Shown: piece by piece, positions 1 to 5,695 of the stretch
Layout of the letters: the number at the start of each line of letters is the position of its first letter
Numbering within the stretch: the stretch's first letter is position 1
Origin: Anaerolineales bacterium UBA2029
GTDB lineage: Bacteria > Chloroflexota > Anaerolineae > Aggregatilineales > Aggregatilineaceae
NCBI GenBank assembly: GCA_002332795.1
Contig: DDBP01000194.1
Coordinates: 1 to 9,179, forward strand
Direction of reading: 5' to 3'
DNA: 9,179 nt
Program-made: the position numbers and the translations under genes
The notes under the pieces: generated by a model
Databases searched by the model: none
Seen by the model: only the letters and a program-made list of their open reading frames with translations
What the model was told of the DNA's origin: nothing

Positions 1-184
1 ACACGAAGACGATGCCGAAGTTATGGCTTCCCGCAGGAGTTCCTGCCAGGCCGGTCAAGATCGCCAGGGTGAAGACAAATAGTGTCGCCAGCATTAAGAC
101 GGGCTGGAACGCGCGCGCCCGCAGGATGCGCTCCAGCCAGGGCGCGCGCTCCAGCAGATTCAGACGAGCGTCACTCCGCATCAT
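1..184 (-). CDS. 4Fe-4S membrane protein, NapH/NosR/CcoG-like (5' part only)
   Basis: Only the first 61 codons are inside the window; the gene continues past position 1. The visible N-terminus has a short basic and acidic cytoplasmic head (MMRSDARLNLLERAPWLERI) followed by a hydrophobic segment at about residues 27-47. It then reads GTPAGSHNFGIVFV, the start pattern I associate with polyferredoxin-type membrane proteins (NapH, NosR C-terminal domain, CcoG). In those proteins several membrane helices and two 4Fe-4S motifs follow, but no iron-sulfur motif is visible here because the gene is cut. The ATG at 184-182 overlaps the stop of the upstream selenoprotein gene by one base (TGATG), which suggests translational coupling; a second ATG follows at once. 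Such proteins usually pass electrons from quinol or a ferredoxin to an extracytoplasmic partner, which would fit the copper and thiol proteins encoded before it. The family call is moderate because it relies on the N-terminus alone. Confidence 0.55.
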   Translation of the reverse strand, partial: MMRSDARLNLLERAPWLERILRARAFQPVLMLATLFVFTLAILTGLAGTPAGSHNFGIVFV

Positions 185-711
185 CAGGGCACCCAGTTTG
201 ACAGGATGGTGAGTTGCTTGTCCGGTTCAGCGGGATCGTTGGTGCGCAGGTGCACCCGAAACTCGTGTTGCCCATCCATACCCGCGTGCATCATGAACGT
301 CAGCGCTACTGTGGCCTCGTGGCCGGGATCAATGGTCGTCGAACTGACGACGGCGCGGGGCGGTCAACACCCCTGCACGAGTTCGACCTGCGGCTCGCCC
401 AGGATCACCAGCGGTCTGTCACCCACGTTACGCACCTGATAGGTGGTGGTGATGGTTGTGCCGAGCTTGACATCACCGTAGTCCATGACTTCCTGCGGCA
501 GCACCTGCACGCGCGGTGCGCCGCGTACTTCTGGCTGAAAGTTCGGGTCAAAGGCTTTTTGCCCTGTTGTCCCAGAACCATTCTGCCGGGAAGCCAATAC
601 CAGCGCCGCGATGATCAACACGACGGCTCCTGCAGCTCCGGCCAGTATCCAGCGCAGGGCGCTAGCGGTACTGTTTCCTTTGCCTCGACGGCGTTTATGA
701 ACAGGTGTCAC
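184..711 (-). CDS. Predicted selenoprotein: membrane-anchored DUF1573-like protein with a Cys-Sec pair
   Basis: Read as 175 residues with selenocysteine at residue 116, encoded by TGA at 364-366. Residues 1-19 are basic and cytoplasmic, about 20-40 form a membrane anchor, and the rest should lie outside the membrane. Residues 78-105 (YGDVKLGTTITTTYQVRN and onward) match the DUF1573 pattern, an Ig-like beta sandwich. Cys115 precedes the TGA, giving GCUPP; Cys-containing relatives, as I recall them, have GCCPP here. After the TGA the frame runs 59 sense codons with clear protein character (FMMHAGMDGQHEF, RVHLRTNDPAEPDKQL) to a TGA at 184-186, which overlaps the next gene's start. A hairpin of the SECIS type follows the first TGA. 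The start is GTG at 711, with an AGGAGGTG ribosome site at 716-723, and overlaps the cupredoxin gene by 17 bp. The alternative is a gene of 115 residues ending at TGA (364-711) plus an orphaned tail, or a sequencing error; conservation across the stop argues against both. Function is unknown; a redox-active selenol working with the neighbouring CuA protein is an inference. Confidence 0.82.
335..366 (-). promoter_or_regulatory. SECIS-like hairpin directing Sec insertion at TGA 364-366
   Basis: On the minus strand the TGA is followed by 12 nt, then GTCGTC (351-346), the loop AGTTC (345-341) and GACGAC (340-335), a perfect 6-bp stem. The second loop base is G at 344, 19 nt after the TGA. As I recall the bacterial SECIS consensus, it asks for a short apical loop with G in its first two bases, a stem of at least about 4 bp and a TGA-to-loop distance of about 16-37 nt; all are met. 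The coding frame continues through the hairpin. An outer helix between GGGGU just before the TGA and AUCCC after the hairpin is possible but less certain. Confidence 0.75.
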
Positions 712-1192
712 TGAGCACCTCCTGGTATGATCTGTACTTTCCCGTTTGCCATAAATAGGTCAGCATCCCCAACGCCGCGACCAGCACCAGGGCCAACGCG
801 CGCCAATAGGGCGTATTGGCCTCGACGATCAGTTCGCCGATCATGAAAGGGTGCAGCGGCCCACAACTCACCGCGCAGCGGTAGCGAAACTTGCCGGGCC
901 GGTCTGCCGTGAAGGTGACTTCCTCCGTCACGCCTGGCTCGATCCGTTTCTGCAACCCGTAACCGTCCAGGTAGAAGCCATGCACTACATCCGAAGCGGT
1001 CAGTTTGAGGATGACACGATCCCCTTGCTGCACCTGCACCCGTCCAGGGGCAAAGGCGAACTGTGTGGCGTCAATGTGTATCGCGCGAGTGGACGGAGAG
1101 TACGCCTTCCCTGGCCAGGGTGCGAACAACAATACAACCACCAGCATCCCAAACAACGCCAGTATCAAGCGGGGCGAGAAGCGCCGGGCCAT
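695..1192 (-). CDS. COX2-like cupredoxin with CuA site, two membrane anchors
   Basis: This 165-residue protein has a hydrophobic N-terminal anchor at about residues 8-24, a cupredoxin domain at about 36-124 and a second hydrophobic segment at about 129-148. The domain carries the CuA ligand set of cytochrome oxidase subunit II and N2O reductase: His71 in DVVHGF, then Cys106-x3-Cys110-x3-His114-x2-Met117 (CAVSCGPLHPFM). The subunit II glutamate between the two cysteines is not kept (CAVSC rather than CxExC). It is much shorter than a full oxidase subunit II, it lacks the N-terminal helical hairpin, and no subunit I gene is present, so it is probably not part of a terminal oxidase. The CuA centre would serve as a one-electron relay outside the membrane. 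It starts 3 nt after the lipoprotein stop with an AGGAG ribosome site and overlaps the selenoprotein gene. The product is secure as a CuA cupredoxin; its redox partner is inferred. Confidence 0.85.
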   Translation of the reverse strand: MARRFSPRLILALFGMLVVVLLFAPWPGKAYSPSTRAIHIDATQFAFAPGRVQVQQGDRVILKLTASDVVHGFYLDGYGLQKRIEPGVTEEVTFTADRPGKFRYRCAVSCGPLHPFMIGELIVEANTPYWRALALVLVAALGMLTYLWQTGKYRSYQEVLSDTCS

Positions 1193-1195
1193 GCG

Positions 1196-1624
1196 TTACT
1201 CCTGGGGTAGTGGTGTGTTGGTGCCAGGGCCAAAGGCGCTGTACTGCGCGTCAATATAGGCGCGCACTTTGGGCGAAGACCAGCCTTCGCCCTTCAGGCG
1301 CATCACGTCCTGGGTGATGTCCACACAAATGCCGCAGCCGTTGGCATGGTTGTCGAAGGTGATCGTGCCGTCCGGAGCAATATCCTGGATGTAGCAGCTC
1401 AGGTTGCTGGTGTGCCCCATCGCTCCACACCCACAATAGCAGGGATATTTCTTCAGTTCTTCAGGGTTGGCAACGGCATATTCGTAAGCGGAGCGCACGC
1501 GAGGCGGGGCGTCGCGCACCCAGTCCGGCAGCCTGGCGACACTGCCCGCCCCCTTGCTGCCGCCCGCACAGGCAACCAATACCAGCGTCAGCAACAAGAC
1601 GAGAAGCGATTTGGTCAGATGCAT
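1196..1624 (-). CDS. PCYCGC-motif lipoprotein
   Basis: A 142-residue protein with a lipoprotein signal: hydrophobic residues 6-18, lipobox LVAC with the lipidated Cys at 19, then a Gly/Ser-rich linker. The mature part has the family-defining PCYCGC at residues 61-66, followed by His71, Cys77 and the pair Cys97-x2-Cys100 (NGCGIC), seven mature cysteines and histidines that could bind a metal or form disulfides. The C-terminus (GEGWSSPKVRAYIDAQYSA) is also typical of the family. Lipidated PCYCGC proteins are widespread in Gram-positive and Chloroflexota genomes; I know of no firm biochemical role. It is the first gene of the minus-strand unit and is followed within 3 nt by the CuA cupredoxin, which points to copper or thiol redox work at the outer face of the membrane. 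A GGGGAGA ribosome site lies upstream of ATG 1624. Confidence 0.85.
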   Translation of the reverse strand: MHLTKSLLVLLLTLVLVACAGGSKGAGSVARLPDWVRDAPPRVRSAYEYAVANPEELKKYPCYCGCGAMGHTSNLSCYIQDIAPDGTITFDNHANGCGICVDITQDVMRLKGEGWSSPKVRAYIDAQYSAFGPGTNTPLPQE

Positions 1625-1660
1625 AGCCAGTCTCCCCTGTGACTTGTGGTCTTGCCCTTA

Positions 1661-1666
1661 ACTATA
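1661..1666 (-). promoter_or_regulatory. Predicted -10 of the lipoprotein-cupredoxin-selenoprotein operon
   Basis: TATAGT on the minus strand (5 of 6 matches to TATAAT), giving a start near 1654 and a leader of about 30 nt. Its centre is 33 bp from the centre of the palindrome at 1689-1704, almost the same distance as in the other promoters of this window. A partial -35 (TTGGCC, 16-bp spacer) lies inside the palindrome arm. Confidence 0.5.
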
Positions 1667-1684
1667 GAAGAGGTGAGGGCGCGG

Positions 1685-1708
1685 CCAATGCGCTATTCGG
1701 CGCATTGG
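1685..1708. promoter_or_regulatory. Palindromic operator, lipoprotein operon (diverged member of the shared motif)
   Basis: A perfect 9-bp inverted repeat, CCAATGCGC and GCGCATTGG, with a 6-bp spacer. Read on the minus strand, its core at 1689-1704 aligns with the shared palindrome TACGCC-AAAT-GGCGTA: 13 of 17 bases match over TGCGCCGAATAGCGCAT. It sits upstream of the predicted -10 at 1661-1666 at the spacing of an activator site near -43. The half-site-like ATGCGCCAT at 1712-1720 may be a further weak contact. Confidence 0.55.
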
Positions 1709-1779
1709 AGCATGCGCCATCTGTCACTTCTTTCACACACGCAACCGGGGAGATGATTCAGTGAATCCGTAGAGGCGAC

Positions 1780-1793
1780 ACGCCAAATGGCGT
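1780..1793. promoter_or_regulatory. Palindromic operator upstream of the DUF305 gene
   Basis: ACGCC-AAAT-GGCGT, an inverted repeat of 5-bp arms around a 4-bp spacer. The 17 bases 1780-1796 are identical to 6897-6913 upstream of the copper ATPase. Its centre is 34 bp from the centre of the -10 at 1818-1823. Confidence 0.7.
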
Positions 1794-1817
1794 ATGGTCA
1801 GCGGGTTTGAATGTTTG

Positions 1818-1823
1818 TATTAT
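1818..1823 (+). promoter_or_regulatory. Predicted -10 of the DUF305 unit
   Basis: TATTAT (5 of 6 matches to TATAAT), with a -35-like TGGTCA at 1795-1800 and a 17-bp spacer. The predicted start is near 1830, leaving a leader of about 33 nt before ATG 1863. This rules out the upstream in-frame ATG at 1794 as the real start, because it would lie before the promoter. Confidence 0.55.
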
Positions 1824-1862
1824 GAACTCACTGTACAGGGAGGAAACGGAGGAAATGAAGGC

Positions 1863-2489
1863 ATGATGAAACGACTGGCGTTACTGTGGATTGGGATCGT
1901 GGCTCTCTTGTCGCTGACGGTGCAGCAGGCTCAAGCCGATGGCCCTGTCAGCGGGCGGGCAGGCCGGGCCGAAGTGCGCTTCATGGAAGGGATGATCGAT
2001 CATCACCAGATGGCGCTGGACATGGCCGGGGATTGCCTGAACAAGACCACTAACGAGGCTCTACGCACGTTGTGCCGGAACGTGATCGACGCCCAGACGC
2101 CAGAGATCGAAATGCTGCGCGGCTGGCTGCAGGAGTGGTACGGTATCCAATACGCCCCTGTGCCGATGAGTCAACTGATGGACTTGATGGGAGCCGGAAT
2201 GAGCGGCGGCATGGGGCATGGCGATCACACTACCAATCCCGCTACCGACATGCCCTTAATGATGGGCATGATGGCTGGTTTTGACCGTTTGCAGGGCCTG
2301 GACTATGACCTGGCCTGGCTGGAAGCCATGATCGATCATCACGACGACGCCGTCCATATGTCGCAACGCATTCTGCGCTACGCCGAACACCAGGAATTGC
2401 GCGCGCTGGCGCTGCAAATCATCGGCGACCAGACAGCGGAGATCAAACTGATGGAAACGATGCTGGCCGATCTGATCTCTGCCAGCTAA
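1863..2489 (+). CDS. Secreted DUF305 protein with two MIDHH repeats
   Basis: A 208-residue protein with an N-terminal hydrophobic signal at about residues 5-20, probably cut or retained near the AQA at 23-25. Two copies of the DUF305 helical unit follow: FMEGMIDHHQMALDMA (MIDHH at 44-48) with IDAQTPEI at 75-82, and LEAMIDHHDDAVHMS (MIDHH at 156-160) with IIGDQTAEI at 186-194. Each copy has the ferritin-like His/Met/Glu pattern. The linker at 107-136 is rich in Met, Gly and His. DUF305 proteins are repeatedly found with copper resistance genes and are thought to bind copper outside the cytoplasm; I know of no detailed mechanism. A 15-bp identity between 1992-2006 and 2328-2342 marks the internal duplication. 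ATG 1863 is chosen over 1794 because of the GGAGG at 1848-1852 and the signal peptide; 1866 is also possible. Next downstream, 43 bp away, is the His-rich small protein. Confidence 0.88.
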   Translation: MMKRLALLWIGIVALLSLTVQQAQADGPVSGRAGRAEVRFMEGMIDHHQMALDMAGDCLNKTTNEALRTLCRNVIDAQTPEIEMLRGWLQEWYGIQYAPVPMSQLMDLMGAGMSGGMGHGDHTTNPATDMPLMMGMMAGFDRLQGLDYDLAWLEAMIDHHDDAVHMSQRILRYAEHQELRALALQIIGDQTAEIKLMETMLADLISAS

Positions 2490-2532
2490 CTTTCGCCCTC
2501 GTCCCAGATTTCACCGTAGCCAGGAGGAATTC

Positions 2533-2769
2533 ATGAAACGTTTTACGCTCGTCTTCGTGTTAGTCGTGGCGCTGACGCTCAGCGCAGCGCTACCGGCGTT
2601 CGCCGGAGGAAATGGACCAGCTCCTGGGCGTACCTGTGGGCAGTTCTTTGGCCAGCACGTCGCTGAACATGCTCAGGCCGGGCATCTGGGGCAGGAGCAC
2701 AACCCTGGTATGCATCAAGGCCTGGCCAATTTCCTGGATCACGGGCATCACGAACATAGCTGCCCCTAA
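2533..2769 (+). CDS. Small secreted His-rich protein, unknown family
   Basis: A 78-residue protein with a clear signal peptide (hydrophobic 5-20, cleavage likely after AFA at 22-24). The mature part of about 54 residues holds nine His (42, 46, 51, 56, 61, 70, 72, 73, 75) and two Cys (35 and 77), ending HGHHEHSCP. This spacing would allow metal binding, and one disulfide could close the molecule. I do not recognise a named family. An AGGAGG at 2522-2527 sits 5 nt before the ATG. It follows the DUF305 gene on the same strand and is followed at once by a strong hairpin, so the two form one unit. A periplasmic or extracellular copper chelator is the likely role, inferred from composition and context only. 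Confidence 0.75.
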   Translation: MKRFTLVFVLVVALTLSAALPAFAGGNGPAPGRTCGQFFGQHVAEHAQAGHLGQEHNPGMHQGLANFLDHGHHEHSCP

Positions 2770-2776
2770 GCCGGGC

Positions 2777-2810
2777 GCGATCTCGACAGCCGGCCCGCTG
2801 TCGAGATCGC
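2777..2810. terminator. Hairpin terminator between convergent units
   Basis: A perfect 14-bp inverted repeat, GCGATCTCGACAGC and its complement, around a 6-base loop. It starts 7 bp after the stop of the His-rich gene and ends directly at the kinase gene's stop codon (2811-2813). There is no good T-run on either side, so it may work as a bidirectional RNA-stabilising or Rho-assisted terminator. Confidence 0.65.
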
Positions 2811-4487
2811 TCATGCATCAGCCATAGGTGGCGCAATCGGAGCCTGGACAGTCACAGTGGTGCCTGCTCCTGGCTCCGACTGTATTTGCAGGCGAGCACC
2901 GATGAGGGCTGCGCGTTCGTACATGCCCATGATGCCAAAATGCTTCGCGGCGCTGGCGCTGCCCGCTCCGGTCTGCCGTTCCGGAGAAAAACCTCTGCCG
3001 TTGTCCTGCACCGAGATCGTGATCTGCCTTTCGGCAAAATGGACTTTCAGCCATATCTGTGCAGCGCCGCTGTGCCGCCAGGCGTTGTTGAGCGCCTCTT
3101 GCGCGATGCGATAGAGGGCGATCTCGTGCTCTGGCGTCAGACGCTGAGGGGTACCGGTCTTCTCGAAATGAACCGTTATTTTCCCATCTCCGCCCAAATC
3201 GCGGGCGAGCATCTGCAGCGCAGGCACCAATCCCAATTCTTCCAGGTAGACAGGCCGCAAAGCCCGCACGATACGCCGCAGGTCTTCAAGAGCATCCTGG
3301 ATCATCTGGCGTATTTCTGCCTGTAGCCCGGCAGCGCGCGCGTCGTCCTTCAGGTAGGGTTTCAGCATTTGCTGGCGGTGCCCCAGCGCCACCAACGCCT
3401 GCGCCGTCTGATCGTGCAGTTCGCGGGCCAGCCGCCGTCGCTCGTCTTCCTGGGCCTGCGTGATCGCGCCGATGTAGTCGTGCATACTGATCTGCGCTGC
3501 CTGCACACGACGGGCCATGTCCTGCAAGGTGGCTTGCAGGTGCTGAATCTCGCGGATGCCGCCGACCTGCTGCTCGATGGCTGCGAAGTCACCTCCTGCT
3601 ACTGCTGTTGCCTGCGCTTCCAGGCGGCGCAGCGGCACGACGATGCGTTGAATACCGAACCACATCGCGCCCATGGCAATCAGCAACCCCGGCACCAGTA
3701 CCAGCGGCGCGGCCTGCGAGTAGCGCATCAGCGGGCTGAGCGTTTCCTGCCAGCGTTCTTCCTGGATCAACGTCCAGCGGGTCACTGGAACGGTCGCAGC
3801 CGTGGCAACGACGTTCTGGCCCTGCTGGTCGAGCCGCTCCACTGGCTGCGCGTCAGAGGACGGCACTGCGAACCGCCGACCGACATACATCGAGTCGCTG
3901 TGATATAGGACCTGCCCTGTGCCATCTATCAAGTAAACCGCCGTGGTGGAAGACTCGTGCAGGCTTTGCAATACCGCTCCGACCGGCAGCGCCGTCAGCG
4001 ACACTACACCGGCCACACGCAGGTCATCAGCGGGAGCCAGGACGATGATTTGCGTGTCGTCCTGGCCCGGCGTCACCTGGGCGATGAAAGCAGACGGGGG
4101 TTGGCCGCCGATCAGCGGCGCGATAACCTGCCATTGCGCACCACCTGGCACGGCAGCCAGCACCTGACCGTCCTCCGTAAAGACGGCAACTCCACCGTCG
4201 AACAGCGCAGGCAGCCAGCGCATGCCAGACAACGTCTCCTGCAACTTCTGGCGTTCACCGGTGGGGAGTTGCAACGCGGCCAGGACTTCGCGTCGCTGCA
4301 CAAGTTGTTCCGAAAGGCTGGTGGCCGCCCCAGCCACCACCTGGGCATTGTGGCTGACCAACATGTCTCGCATGGCCGCCTGATGCAGGGCGGCGCCTCC
4401 CAGCGCGATGATCAGCAACAGCGCCAGCAGCGGCAACACGACCAGGATCAACAGTTGTAGCGGCAGGCTAGTCGGGCGGATTTTCAT
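2811..4487 (-). CDS. NarL-partner sensor histidine kinase (Cache-HAMP-HisKA_3-HATPase)
   Basis: A 558-residue sensor kinase. A membrane helix at about residues 8-33 is followed by an extracytoplasmic domain at about 34-255 with the layout of a Cache sensor (VYLIDGTGQVLYHSD near 184-198). A second helix spans about 259-280 and a HAMP-like linker about 281-335. The HisKA_3 dimerisation helix has RRLARELHDQTAQALV with the phosphate-accepting His358. The ATPase domain shows EALNNAWRHS (N box, Asn467/468), DNGRGF at 495-500, HFGIMGM at 516-522 and GAGTT at 540-544, so all catalytic boxes are intact. No obvious metal-binding cluster is visible in the sensor domain, so the signal is unknown. ATG 4487 is preferred over an in-frame TTG at 4526, because the first residues then lead straight into the membrane helix. 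The gene overlaps the regulator's end by 20 bp. It should phosphorylate that regulator. Confidence 0.9.
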   Translation of the reverse strand: MKIRPTSLPLQLLILVVLPLLALLLIIALGGAALHQAAMRDMLVSHNAQVVAGAATSLSEQLVQRREVLAALQLPTGERQKLQETLSGMRWLPALFDGGVAVFTEDGQVLAAVPGGAQWQVIAPLIGGQPPSAFIAQVTPGQDDTQIIVLAPADDLRVAGVVSLTALPVGAVLQSLHESSTTAVYLIDGTGQVLYHSDSMYVGRRFAVPSSDAQPVERLDQQGQNVVATAATVPVTRWTLIQEERWQETLSPLMRYSQAAPLVLVPGLLIAMGAMWFGIQRIVVPLRRLEAQATAVAGGDFAAIEQQVGGIREIQHLQATLQDMARRVQAAQISMHDYIGAITQAQEDERRRLARELHDQTAQALVALGHRQQMLKPYLKDDARAAGLQAEIRQMIQDALEDLRRIVRALRPVYLEELGLVPALQMLARDLGGDGKITVHFEKTGTPQRLTPEHEIALYRIAQEALNNAWRHSGAAQIWLKVHFAERQITISVQDNGRGFSPERQTGAGSASAAKHFGIMGMYERAALIGARLQIQSEPGAGTTVTVQAPIAPPMADA

Positions 4488-5145
4488 GGGAAGCGGGTAA
4501 CTCCAAGAGGCCCAGTTGCGCGGCAATCACGACTGCCTCGGTACGGTTGGCGGCATTGAGCTTCTCGAAAATGCGGCGCAGATGCCCCTGCACAGTGCGA
4601 TCGCTGATGTTCAGCAGTAAACCAATGGCTTTGTTGGTCAGGCCTCTGGCGGCAGCTTGCAGCACTTCCAATTCGCGCTCGCTCAACGGCTCGTAGACAG
4701 TGCGGGGAGCGTGCGAGGCGGCGACAGCGTGCATCAGCTTGGGCAAAATCTGGGGATCGAGCACCGACCGACCCTCGTACACGGCCCGCACCGCCGCGAT
4801 GATCTCCTCCATGTCGGCGGTCTTGAGCACAAAGCCGTTGACGCCGGCTTCCAGCGCGGCCACGACGAACGGGTCGTCGTCGAAGGCGGTGAGGATGAGC
4901 AATCCCACGGGCCATTTGCTGGCGCGAACACGACGCGCCACCTCGATGCCGCTGTAGCCCGGCATCTGAATATCCAACACGGCTACGTCGGGCTGATGCT
5001 GTTCGATCAGGCGCAGGGCCTGCGTGCCGTCCTCGGCTTCGGCTACTACCTCAATGCCAGCCGTCGCCAGAAACTGTTTGATCCCGTGCCGCACAACCTG
5101 ATGATCGTCGGCCAGGATGACGCGGATAGGTTGATCGCTCTGCAT
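4468..5145 (-). CDS. NarL/FixJ-family response regulator
   Basis: A 225-residue regulator. The receiver domain (about 6-122) has the acidic pair Asp13-Asp14, the phosphate-accepting Asp58 (VLDIQMPG), Thr86 (LTAFDD) and Lys108 (VLKTAD). After a linker, a LuxR/GerE DNA-binding domain at about 152-215 shows LSERELEVLQAAARGLTNKA and the recognition region NISDRTVQGHLRRIFEKL. Length is normal for the family. It is the first gene of a two-gene operon with the kinase downstream, overlapping by 20 bp. A member of the shared palindrome lies upstream of its predicted promoter, so it may control itself and the neighbouring copper genes; NarL-type dimers bind palindromes of this size. Copper responses are more often run by OmpR-type pairs such as CusRS. 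Start ATG 5145 is set by the receiver domain; the ribosome site is weak. Confidence 0.92.
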   Translation of the reverse strand: MQSDQPIRVILADDHQVVRHGIKQFLATAGIEVVAEAEDGTQALRLIEQHQPDVAVLDIQMPGYSGIEVARRVRASKWPVGLLILTAFDDDPFVVAALEAGVNGFVLKTADMEEIIAAVRAVYEGRSVLDPQILPKLMHAVAASHAPRTVYEPLSERELEVLQAAARGLTNKAIGLLLNISDRTVQGHLRRIFEKLNAANRTEAVVIAAQLGLLELPASHENPPD

Positions 5146-5178
5146 GGCGTTATGTCCCGATCGCTGGAGTCTCTATCT

Positions 5179-5187
5179 ATGTTAGCA
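5179..5187 (-). promoter_or_regulatory. Predicted extended -10 of the regulator-kinase operon
   Basis: On the minus strand TGC-TAACAT: an extended -10 (TGn) followed by a hexamer with 4 of 6 consensus bases. Its hexamer centre is 34 bp from the centre of the palindrome at 5208-5223. The start would be near 5172, a leader of about 27 nt. There is no recognisable -35, consistent with dependence on an activator. Confidence 0.5.
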
Positions 5188-5207
5188 GTGTACTGGCCGA
5201 TCACCAC

Positions 5208-5225
5208 TACGCCAAAATGCCTATG
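5208..5225. promoter_or_regulatory. Imperfect copy of the shared palindrome between divergent units
   Basis: TACGCCAAAATGCCTATG matches the ATPase site TACGCCAAATGGCGTATG at 15 of 18 positions; the right arm is degraded. It lies between the regulator (minus) and the Cys-rich gene (plus). The geometry fits the regulator promoter. For the plus-strand gene no convincing -10 is found at the same distance. Confidence 0.55.
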
Positions 5226-5302
5226 TCACGATGCTACATGTGGCGCTAGGGACACGCCCTGGCCGGTTCTACACTGGGGACGATAGACGAGGAGGGGTCA
5301 CT

Positions 5303-5671
5303 GTGCCGTGTGCATTCAGTACCAGTTTGCCCGCCAGCCAACTGCTGACCGCAGTGTGCCGGGCGCTCACGGCAGCGGGGTTTCAGGTCGCGAAGTCGTT
5401 CGATCTGCGGTCGGCTTTCGCCGTTCTGCCAGATCACGTCTGTCCTCAGCACGGCCCGGCAGGGTGCGACTGCCAGTATTGTGTGTTGCTGGTTTACGGG
5501 CAGACAGCAGCGCCAGGGACGCTGATCGTGCACGGCACTGAGGCTCGCAGTTGGATAACACTGGCTGACCCCTGGACAGGGCAGCCAGGACCCGACCCAA
5601 CGATGGATATTGTACGCGCTCTGGCGCAGGCTCATCTCGTCGATCTGGATTGTAGACCGGAAGACCTCTGA
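5303..5671 (+). CDS. Small Cys-rich protein, possibly DUF302-like
   Basis: A 122-residue protein with no signal peptide or membrane segment, so probably cytoplasmic. It holds seven Cys (3, 19, 47, 55, 57, 60, 117). The cluster at 47-60 (CPQHG, then CDCQYC) could bind a metal or form a redox site, and is followed by the hydrophobic strand VLLVYG and by TLIVHG. The order of a helix, FQVAKSFDL, a Cys cluster and two strands loosely recalls DUF302 proteins, but the match is too weak to assert. The start is GTG 5303, preceded by AGGAGGGG at 5290-5297 with 5-nt spacing; an ATG at 5231 is rejected for lack of a ribosome site. It heads the plus-strand unit with the SHOCT protein 24 bp downstream. Function is unknown. 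Confidence 0.7.
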   Translation: MPCAFSTSLPASQLLTAVCRALTAAGFQVAKSFDLRSAFAVLPDHVCPQHGPAGCDCQYCVLLVYGQTAAPGTLIVHGTEARSWITLADPWTGQPGPDPTMDIVRALAQAHLVDLDCRPEDL

Positions 5672-5695
5672 CGTAGCGGAAAGGAGAAAGCAGCC

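Noticed and set aside
364..711. A complete 115-residue DUF1573-like gene ending at TGA 364-366
   Set aside because: The same frame stays protein-like for 59 codons, completes the domain, ends at a stop overlapping the next start, and the TGA is followed by a SECIS-like hairpin. The readthrough model explains all of this; truncation does not.
695..1192. Cytochrome c oxidase subunit II proper
   Set aside because: It is only 165 residues, lacks the two N-terminal helices of subunit II and the Glu between the CuA cysteines, and no subunit I is next to it.
1794..1862. Upstream ATG 1794 as the start of the DUF305 protein
   Set aside because: It lies before the predicted -10 at 1818-1823, overlaps the end of the operator copy and would bury the signal peptide. 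ATG 1863 has a ribosome site.
4488..4526. TTG 4526 as the kinase start
   Set aside because: It would add 13 residues before the membrane helix and lengthen the overlap with the regulator; ATG 4487 leads directly into the helix.
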